From: JBCDAP01 sp038747915
Lineage (GTDB): Bacteria; Planctomycetota; Phycisphaerae; Phycisphaerales; UBA1924
Direction: 5' to 3'
Length of the DNA: 16,555 nt
Assembly: GCA_038747915.1 (NCBI GenBank)
Contig: JBCDJJ010000080.1
Coordinates: 1 to 16,555, forward strand
This document shows, piece by piece, positions 8,150 through 13,831 of this stretch (within the stretch, counting starts at the first letter, position 1; the number at the start of each line of letters is the position of its first letter). Under the pieces are notes generated by a model, which made no database searches, was not told the origin of the DNA, and saw only the letters and a list, made by a program, of their open reading frames with translations. A program made the translations under genes and the position numbers.

Positions 8150-8550
8150 GGCTCGCTGGTCGCTTCTTCGAGCACGTGCTCGGCGACGTAGATCGGCAGG
8201 TCGCGGCCAACGACCATCGCGATGGCATCGCTCGGCCGTGCGTCGATCTCCGCCAGATCGCCGCCCGCCAGCCGCACATTGAGCGTCGCGAAGAACGTGT
8301 GCTCGGAGAGATCGGTGATCGAGATCGACTCGAGCTCACCGCCCAGCTCGCGGATCACGCTCTCCATGAGCTCGTGGGTGAGCGGCCGTTTGAGCTGAAT
8401 CCCCGTGAACCGGCGCCGGATCGCCTCGGCCTCGTTGATGCCGATGAGGATCGGGAACGTACGGTCTCCGTCCTCCTCGCACAGCTCGATGATCTGCAGA
8501 TCCTGAAGCTCGGTGATCAGGATGCGGGAGAGCGTCATCTGGACCGGCAC
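8146..8550 (-). CDS. Bifunctional nuclease family (DUF151) protein
   Basis: This 134-residue protein belongs to the DUF151/bifunctional nuclease family, whose plant members have RNase and DNase activity; bacterial roles are poorly known. Visible family features are 'GDRTFPILIGINEAEAIRRR' near residues 28-47, 'RPLTHELMESVIRELGGEL' and the diagnostic 'DARPSDAIAM' close to the C-terminus. Two starts compete. GTG at 8550 gives an N-terminus 'MPVQMTLSRI', which fits relatives as I remember them. ATG at 8538 makes an ATGA overlap with the RecO stop, matching the other junctions in this operon. I prefer the GTG, with a 16-base overlap. It is soluble and has no signal peptide. Confidence 0.93.
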   Translation of the reverse strand: MPVQMTLSRILITELQDLQIIELCEEDGDRTFPILIGINEAEAIRRRFTGIQLKRPLTHELMESVIRELGGELESISITDLSEHTFFATLNVRLAGGDLAEIDARPSDAIAMVVGRDLPIYVAEHVLEEATSEP

Positions 8551-9392
8551 GGCGTACCCCCGGTCGACCGGAACGGCACCCCGGGCAGGGGCTCGGCGAC
8601 CGGCGAATCGTCAGACCGCTCAACGCCGGAGTCAACCGCAGGAGCGGGATTGGATCGTTCTGACCGTGGGAGCGGTGGGCCCGCCACGCCGCCTAGCGCG
8701 AGGGCTGCGCTCAGCAACTCGCGCCGAAACTGCCAGGTCCAGTACGCGTGCAGCAGGCGCGCCCCACGCCACAGATCGTGCTCCGGGGAGGGCTCGTCGG
8801 CCTCGAGCGCCCGCAGGGCCGAGAGGGTCTCGGACCGTACCCCCCAGACGCCCGGCGCCGCCGGCGCCGTCCGCACCGTGCCCGCTTCGGCGTCAAAGAC
8901 CAGGGTGGCGGGTGCCGGGCCCGGTGGCGGGTCGAGGTGTGGCGCGTACCCACACTCCCCAAGGAGCGTGAGCTGAAAGCCCGCGGTGGTCGCACCGTCG
9001 GCCTCGGGCTGCCGAGCGAGCCGATCGAGCGCGACCACCAGCGCATCGAACACCATCGGGTGCGGATCGGCCGGCGAGAGCGAGCGGTCGCACAGATCGA
9101 CGAGGTACAGCGCGATGTGGTGTGCCCGGAGGCGGCGACGCGCCGCGTGACAGAGCGATCGCAGTTGCCATTCCGTGAGTGTGGCCAGCTCCGATGTCGG
9201 CCGCTGAACGAGCGTGATGTCGCCACGGGCGAGCGGTTCGAACCCACCCGCGAAACTCGATCGCTCTCGTTTCGCGCCCTTGGCGAGCCCTCGGACGACA
9301 CCGAGCTCACGCCCGAAGAGCGAGACCGTCTGCGAGGTCTCCGAGAAGTCCCAAGCGCGGAGGACCACTGCATCGTCGGTCACATAGGCCAC
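8535..9392 (-). CDS. recO: DNA repair protein RecO
   Basis: RecO helps RecF/RecR load RecA onto SSB-coated single-stranded DNA and anneals strands. The N-terminal OB-fold is plain: 'DDAVVLRAWDFSETSQ', then 'SLFGRELGVVRGLAKGAKR' and 'FEPLARGDI'. The helical C-terminal domain has 'AALRRLRAH'-like helices and 'FQLTLLGECGYAPHLD'. In many RecO proteins that last stretch is followed by a four-cysteine zinc site; here it is Pro/Ala-rich without the cysteines, a known variation. I choose GTG at 9392 (285 residues) because family homology starts a few residues later; an ATG at 9485 would add 31 residues and run into the upstream gene. It starts 34 bases after the HDOD stop. A polar Ser/Pro/Arg tail of about 40 residues closes the protein. 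Confidence 0.9.
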   Translation of the reverse strand: MAYVTDDAVVLRAWDFSETSQTVSLFGRELGVVRGLAKGAKRERSSFAGGFEPLARGDITLVQRPTSELATLTEWQLRSLCHAARRRLRAHHIALYLVDLCDRSLSPADPHPMVFDALVVALDRLARQPEADGATTAGFQLTLLGECGYAPHLDPPPGPAPATLVFDAEAGTVRTAPAAPGVWGVRSETLSALRALEADEPSPEHDLWRGARLLHAYWTWQFRRELLSAALALGGVAGPPLPRSERSNPAPAVDSGVERSDDSPVAEPLPGVPFRSTGGTPCRSR

Positions 9393-9426
9393 GACCGAGG
9401 GTAGGCCGGCGGCGCCGTGTCGAGCA

Positions 9427-10635
9427 TCACGCGGCCGACTTGCGGACGCCGTCGAGGATCGAGCCGGCGATGTCCGGGTCGGCATCGTCGAGCATCAGCA
9501 CCTCGCGCATCTGCTCGTCGGTGCGCGTGGCGGGCTCGATCTGTTCCGTCACGAGTTCGATGCCCGCGTCATCGCTGATGGTCACGCGGACGCGCCCGCT
9601 ACCGACCGGCTCGACGCGGAACCGGAGGCCAGGGGTCGCGAACTCAATCGATTCGCCCACGGGCTCATCGGTCTCCTCGAGCGCGGTTTCGTCACCTAGG
9701 AAGACGCTGGCGCGATCGATGATGTCCTCGATCAGGACCGATGGATCGACCATCGAGTCGAAAACCTCGCGTGAGGCGCTGAAGTCCTGCTCGACCTCCC
9801 GGAGCAACGCACGCATATCGCTCGCTTCGAGCCCGAATAGGTCTCGCGCCGCCTGCGGCTGGGGGCGGATGGACTGCGCGGGCAGGTCGGGGTCGATCGC
9901 CATCGTGCCCGCCAGGTAGGCAACGCCCCGGAGCAGGAGCGACGAGGGGCCTCCGACCACGATCGACGCCGGGCGGGAGTGATGCTCGGTGATGGGCAGT
10001 GCGAGCACCTCGGGCAGCTTCCAGATCTGGCACAGCGCCGCGGACACATCGACGTGCGTGAACAACAGCCCGTTCCACTCCGAGTCGAACCGCTCGGCCG
10101 GCGACTGGGTGGGGCTGACGATCTCGTAGTACCGGTCACCGATGAGCGAGGGCATGAGCGGGACACCCGCATCGGAAAGCAGGCCCACCAAGAACGCCTC
10201 GCCCGCGGCGTTCTGGTCGAAGAGTGTCGTCAGACGCAGCGAGAACCACGCGCGGAACAGGCTCTGCGTCCACTGCCGACGGAAGCTGAAACCGTCATCC
10301 GCCTCGAGCAGCGCTTTGCTGAGGTGAAACCCGAGCGCGACCGCCTTGAGCTTGTCGAGCCCGAGCAGCACCATCGCGCGATCGATCCGTGTCACCGGAT
10401 GACGCTGAGCGTAATACGCGGAGTTCGCCATGCGGAGCAGCCGCCCCGACAAGGACTGGTCGGCGGAGATGACACGAGAAAAGTCAGCGATGGTCGCGTT
10501 ATCGTCGCTCACGAGATCGACGACCTTCATCGCGATCTGCGGCAGGGTGGGCACGGACGAATCGCCGATTCGCCGCGCAAGCGCGGTGCGCAGGTCCGCG
10601 ACCTCTCGAGCGGACAGCTTGGATCTCGGCTTCAC
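9427..10635 (-). CDS. HDOD-domain regulatory protein
   Basis: This 402-residue protein carries an HDOD domain in roughly residues 25-230. It shows 'VPTLPQIAMKVVDLVSDD', 'VISADQSLSGRLLRMANSAY' and 'AMVLLGLDKLKAVALG', all standard HDOD blocks. The position of an HD metal pair reads 'LLSDAGVPL', so catalytic phosphodiesterase activity is not expected, as is usual for HDOD proteins. Residues 230-330 are helical and of unknown role. Residues 335-402 look like a small beta-rich domain ('LRFRVEPVGSGRVRVTISDD') that I cannot name. The start is GTG at 10635, supported by a strong GAGGAG ribosome site at 10644-10649 with 8-base spacing. It is the first gene of the minus operon and divergent from parA. 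HDOD proteins usually act in signalling and stress regulation; the partner here is unknown. Confidence 0.92.
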   Translation of the reverse strand: MKPRSKLSAREVADLRTALARRIGDSSVPTLPQIAMKVVDLVSDDNATIADFSRVISADQSLSGRLLRMANSAYYAQRHPVTRIDRAMVLLGLDKLKAVALGFHLSKALLEADDGFSFRRQWTQSLFRAWFSLRLTTLFDQNAAGEAFLVGLLSDAGVPLMPSLIGDRYYEIVSPTQSPAERFDSEWNGLLFTHVDVSAALCQIWKLPEVLALPITEHHSRPASIVVGGPSSLLLRGVAYLAGTMAIDPDLPAQSIRPQPQAARDLFGLEASDMRALLREVEQDFSASREVFDSMVDPSVLIEDIIDRASVFLGDETALEETDEPVGESIEFATPGLRFRVEPVGSGRVRVTISDDAGIELVTEQIEPATRTDEQMREVLMLDDADPDIAGSILDGVRKSAA

Positions 10636-10643
10636 AGCGGGCT

Positions 10644-10649
10644 CTCCTC
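10644..10649 (-). promoter_or_regulatory. Strong ribosome binding site for the HDOD gene
   Basis: GAGGAG on the minus strand lies 8 bases before the GTG at 10635. It is the best Shine-Dalgarno sequence I noticed in this window and decides the start in favour of the non-ATG codon. Confidence 0.7.
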
Positions 10650-10650
10650 G

Positions 10651-10714
10651 GGTGGTGGTACAGACCCCTGTGATGTCGGATCGCGCTCACCCCCGCGTGA
10701 GCGATGTCACCACC
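10651..10714. promoter_or_regulatory. Nested inverted repeats in the HDOD/parA divergent region
   Basis: An outer 7-bp pair, GGTGGTG (10651-10657) and CACCACC (10708-10714), encloses a perfect inner hairpin, CGCTCAC (10684-10690) and GTGAGCG (10697-10703) with a 6-base loop. A small ACAG/CTGT element lies between them. The position in a 202-base divergent gap suggests an operator, or a leader hairpin of the minus operon; the sequence alone does not say which. Confidence 0.4.
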
Positions 10715-10806
10715 AGAGGGGGCTCAGGGGCGGTCACTCGTGGCCACTGTGCCACTATCGACGCTCGCACCGGTTGGGCGGGGCCTTCCCGGACCGCCGC
10801 GGGCGA

Positions 10807-10812
10807 TACAAT
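10807..10812 (+). promoter_or_regulatory. Candidate -10 element of the parA promoter
   Basis: TACAAT matches 5 of 6 bases of the sigma-70 -10 consensus. It sits 25 bases before the parA ATG and would give a leader of about 19 bases. No good -35 box is visible at the usual distance; CCTTCC at 10784-10789 is the poor match there. A GGA ribosome site follows at 10829-10831. Confidence 0.35.
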
Positions 10813-10837
10813 CAGCCCGAGAACGCACGGAACGCGG

Positions 10838-11731
10838 ATGCACCAACGACCTAGAACCATTGCACTGATGAACCAGAAGGGTGGCGTGGGCAAGACCACG
10901 ACCGCTGTGCATCTCGCCGCGGCCTGGGCCGCCCAGCGCAAGCGGACACTCCTGATCGACCTCGATCCGCAGGCCCACGCGACGCTCTCGCTCGGCATCG
11001 ACGCAGAGACACTCGACCGCTCGGTGTTCGACGTGCTCGGTGCCGAGGCCGGCGCCGAAGAGGTCATCATCGAGCGGAGCCCCGATCTCGATGTGCTGCC
11101 CGCGACGACCGATCTGGCAGCCGCCGAGCACGAACTCGCGTCCGCGAACGAGCGGCACTTTCGGCTGGCGCGCGCACTCGAAGCGGTCCGAGATCGCTAC
11201 GACATGATCACCATCGACTGTCCGCCCTCGCTCGGGCTACTCACGCTCAATGGCCTCGCCGCTGCCGGAGAGGTGCTCATCCCGATGCAGGCGCACTTCC
11301 TGGCGCTGCAGGGTGTCGGCAAGCTACTCGAGACCGTGGCCGCCGTTGCCCAGCGGGTGAACCCATCCCTGCTCGTGACCGGCGTGGTGCTGTGCATGCA
11401 CGACGAGCAGGCACGGCACACGCGAGAGGTCGTTGCAGACATGCGGGCCTTCTTCGACAGTCAGCGGGAGCAGCCCGTCCCGTGGCGCGACGCCCTGGTC
11501 TTTCAGCCGACCATTCGCCGCAACATCAAGCTCGCCGAATCACCGAGCTTCGGGCAGACCGCCTTCGAGTACGACCCGTCCTGCGCCGGCGCCAAGGACT
11601 ACGCCGCGCTCGCCGAGTGCGTCGCCATGTCCGTGCCGGTCACCCCGGAGAACGATGTCGACTCGCCGTCCGGGCAGGTCGAGCTCGAAACCAAGCCCGC
11701 GGCGGATCCGCATCGGCGAGCGACGGCGTGA
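10838..11731 (+). CDS. ParA/Soj-family ATPase
   Basis: This 297-residue cytosolic ParA-type P-loop ATPase has the deviant Walker A 'KGGVGKTT' (residues 14-21, signature Lys K14), 'DLDPQA' at 41-46 and Walker B 'IDCPPS' with D127. The block 'LLTLNGLAAAGEVLIPMQAH' is typical of Soj/ParA. Family members bind DNA non-specifically as ATP dimers and move or position cargo such as chromosomes or protein clusters. The start is ATG at 10838; an upstream in-frame extension to 10430 would run through the divergent gene and is rejected. The C-terminal 35 residues are a polar tail without a recognised motif. No ParB gene lies in the window: the next gene overlaps by 4 bases (GTGA) and encodes a VanZ-MurJ fusion. 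It may be the chromosomal Soj, or an orphan ParA working at the envelope. Confidence 0.92.
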   Translation: MHQRPRTIALMNQKGGVGKTTTAVHLAAAWAAQRKRTLLIDLDPQAHATLSLGIDAETLDRSVFDVLGAEAGAEEVIIERSPDLDVLPATTDLAAAEHELASANERHFRLARALEAVRDRYDMITIDCPPSLGLLTLNGLAAAGEVLIPMQAHFLALQGVGKLLETVAAVAQRVNPSLLVTGVVLCMHDEQARHTREVVADMRAFFDSQREQPVPWRDALVFQPTIRRNIKLAESPSFGQTAFEYDPSCAGAKDYAALAECVAMSVPVTPENDVDSPSGQVELETKPAADPHRRATA

Positions 11732-13674
11732 TCCGCGCGCTCGCGCGGTGGGCCTTCGCCGCCTACGCGATTCTCCTCTTTACACTCACGCACTGGCCGG
11801 CACTGCGGATCGATCGTGCGCCGATCGATCGGCCCGACCTGTGGATCCACTCGGCTGCCTTCGGGCTCTGGGCGTTCCTGCTCGGCGCCAGCGGGTGGCT
11901 GGCGCGAGGACGACTGCGCACCCCGATCGCGCACCCACTCGCGGTGCTCGGCGTTGGTGTGCTCTACGCCGCGATCGACGAGGCACTCCAAGCGATCCCG
12001 GCACTCAACCGCTTCGCTGCATTCGATGACTTTGCCGCCAACGCTGCGGGCATCGGGGTTGGTGTCGGTGCCTTTGTTGCGGCTCGATGGCTCTTCCCGA
12101 GCGCCGGAGCGCCACTTGATCTGGGCGCGACGGAGAACAACCGCTTCGCGGGGCATGCGCGCACCTTCGCGGGCATCACGCTGCTGAGCCGAGTCTCAGG
12201 GCTCCTGCGCGATGCGGTGTGCGCCCGGGTGTTCGGCGCTTCCGCGGTGTGGTCCGCGTTCGTCACAGCGTTCATCGTGCCGAATCTCCTCCGAAGACTC
12301 TTCGGCGAGGGGGCGCTCGCGGCCGCGTTCATCCCCTCGTACGCGCAGTTGATCAAGCACCGCCCCGAGCTGGCGCCGGCGCTCGCGTCGTTCACGGTGG
12401 CACTGCTGCTCGTTGGCCTCGGTGCCCTGGCTTTGATCGGCGAGCTCGTGGTCTTTGTCGCTGTCACGGTGCTCGACCCGAGCGACACGGCCCGCCTCAC
12501 CGCCATCTGTCTGATGGTGATGCTGCCCTACATGCCGCTCGTGTGCACGACCGCGATCCTGGGCGGCATGCTCCAAACCCACGGCCGGTTCGCGCCGCAT
12601 GCCGCGGCACCGATCATCTTGAACGCGTGCATGATCGGTGCGGTCTCCATCGCGGTCTTCGCGCTCGACCTCGCGCTCGACCAAGCCGCGATCGCGGTGG
12701 CCCTCGGCGTGCTCGTCGCCGGGGCGTTGCAGCTCGCGTGGTGCGCCGCGGCCCTCAGGCCCTTCGTCCGGTGGACCGAGGCACTCGATGGGATCGCGCC
12801 CGCGGCTCGCGAGACGTTCCGACGGTTCCTCCCCGCGATGCTGGGCATGGGCACGCTTCAGCTCGGTGTGCTCATCGACGGGCTCATCGCGGGGTGGCCC
12901 GTCACCGTCGGGCCGACGATCGCGGGCGTGGCCTACCCGCTCGATGAGTCGGCCGCTGCGGTCCTCTACTACGCCTCACGGCTTTATCAGTTTCCGCTTG
13001 GCGTATTCGGCATCGCGGTGGCGACCGCGGTCTTCCCACTCCTCGCCTCACAGGCCGACGACGGTGCGTCGTACACCGAGACGCTCCGGCGCGGTATCCG
13101 CCTCTCCTTGTTCATCTCGATGCCCGCGTCGGCAGGCCTGGTGGCGGTTGCCGAGCCTGCAGCGGGTGTGATCTACGGGGCCGACGCCGCGATCGATCGC
13201 GTCGCGGGGACGCTTCGGTGGTACGCGATGGCGGTGTGGGCCTACTCCCTGAACCACCTGCTCACGCGGGCGTTCTTCGCCCGGGGCGATACCCGCACGC
13301 CAGCGGTCATCGGGGTCGGTGCGGTGGTGCTCAATCTGGTGCTCAACCTCGTCCTCATCTGGCCGATGGCCGAGCAGGGGCTGGCCCTGGCCACCGCTAT
13401 CGGCGCGATGGTCCAGACGGGTGTGCTCGCCGTAGTGCTCACCACGCGGACGACCGAGACCATCTTTGACCCCGGGGTCTACCGCTCCATCGCGTGCTCA
13501 GCCGCCGGTGCACTGGCCTGCCTCGGTGCGGCCTGGGCCGTCGGAGCCGCACTCGATCTTGGGTGGTTGCCACGCCTGGTGGCGATGGTGGTGGCCGGGG
13601 GCGGGGCGTACGTGGTGCTCATGCTCGTCGCACGACGACCCGAACTGGGGTGGGCCGCCCGCCGATCGATCTAA
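11728..13674 (+). CDS. murJ: VanZ-like domain fused to MurJ lipid II flippase
   Basis: This 648-residue integral membrane protein starts at GTG 11728, overlapping the parA stop (GTGA). Residues 1-122 form a VanZ-like domain with about four membrane segments and the family's polar pattern: H41, 'DEALQAIP' (84-91), 'FDDFAANAAG' (99-108). Residues 145-648 are a MurJ/MviN flippase of the MOP superfamily, which moves lipid II across the inner membrane for peptidoglycan synthesis. 'SRVSGLLRD' supplies R155 and R161, matching E. coli R18 and R24, and 'PNLLRRLFGEGAL' is intact. The E. coli Asp39 position reads Ser ('AVWSAF') and Glu273 reads Gln ('RLYQFP'). MurJ is usually about 510-550 residues, so the VanZ part is a genuine extra. 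No stop, and no ATG or GTG suited to starting MurJ alone, lies in frame between the two parts. Confidence 0.9.
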   Translation: MIRALARWAFAAYAILLFTLTHWPALRIDRAPIDRPDLWIHSAAFGLWAFLLGASGWLARGRLRTPIAHPLAVLGVGVLYAAIDEALQAIPALNRFAAFDDFAANAAGIGVGVGAFVAARWLFPSAGAPLDLGATENNRFAGHARTFAGITLLSRVSGLLRDAVCARVFGASAVWSAFVTAFIVPNLLRRLFGEGALAAAFIPSYAQLIKHRPELAPALASFTVALLLVGLGALALIGELVVFVAVTVLDPSDTARLTAICLMVMLPYMPLVCTTAILGGMLQTHGRFAPHAAAPIILNACMIGAVSIAVFALDLALDQAAIAVALGVLVAGALQLAWCAAALRPFVRWTEALDGIAPAARETFRRFLPAMLGMGTLQLGVLIDGLIAGWPVTVGPTIAGVAYPLDESAAAVLYYASRLYQFPLGVFGIAVATAVFPLLASQADDGASYTETLRRGIRLSLFISMPASAGLVAVAEPAAGVIYGADAAIDRVAGTLRWYAMAVWAYSLNHLLTRAFFARGDTRTPAVIGVGAVVLNLVLNLVLIWPMAEQGLALATAIGAMVQTGVLAVVLTTRTTETIFDPGVYRSIACSAAGALACLGAAWAVGAALDLGWLPRLVAMVVAGGGAYVVLMLVARRPELGWAARRSI

Positions 13675-13831
13675 GGGCCGACGCGCAAGCCCTGCGTGAC
13701 GATCGGCTTCGCCCTCACCATGACCGCCGGTAGCATGAGCCTGGCACGGTCGTGCCCGCGATTGGGCCGATGAACGCGTCGTCTCACGGTATGCAAGACC
13801 CGATCAGCCTCCTACCCCAAGGCGTGACCAC
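13675..13831 (+). promoter_or_regulatory. Gap upstream of the glucan phosphorylase with a palindrome
   Basis: This 157-base gap contains a 14-base inverted repeat, GGCACG-GT-CGTGCC (13743-13756), about 75 bases before the phosphorylase ATG. It resembles a dimeric repressor site, but no regulator gene is adjacent. AAGG at 13819-13822 is a plausible ribosome site 9 bases before the ATG. A weak promoter pair, TTCGCC and TAGCAT (13732-13737) with 17-base spacing, could be present. No terminator for the upstream gene is obvious. Confidence 0.35.

Noticed and set aside
9235..9245. GGTTCGAACCC, resembling a tRNA T-arm
   Set aside because: It lies inside RecO, encoding the conserved 'FEPLARGD' region on the other strand, and no acceptor, D-arm or anticodon arm fits around it.
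10430..10837. Upstream extension of the parA frame
   Set aside because: It runs through the divergent HDOD gene and its ribosome site; ParA homology begins just after ATG 10838.
11392..11727. Upstream extension of the VanZ-MurJ frame
   Set aside because: It overlaps parA in another frame; the GTGA overlap at 11728 with the VanZ membrane segment immediately after marks the start.
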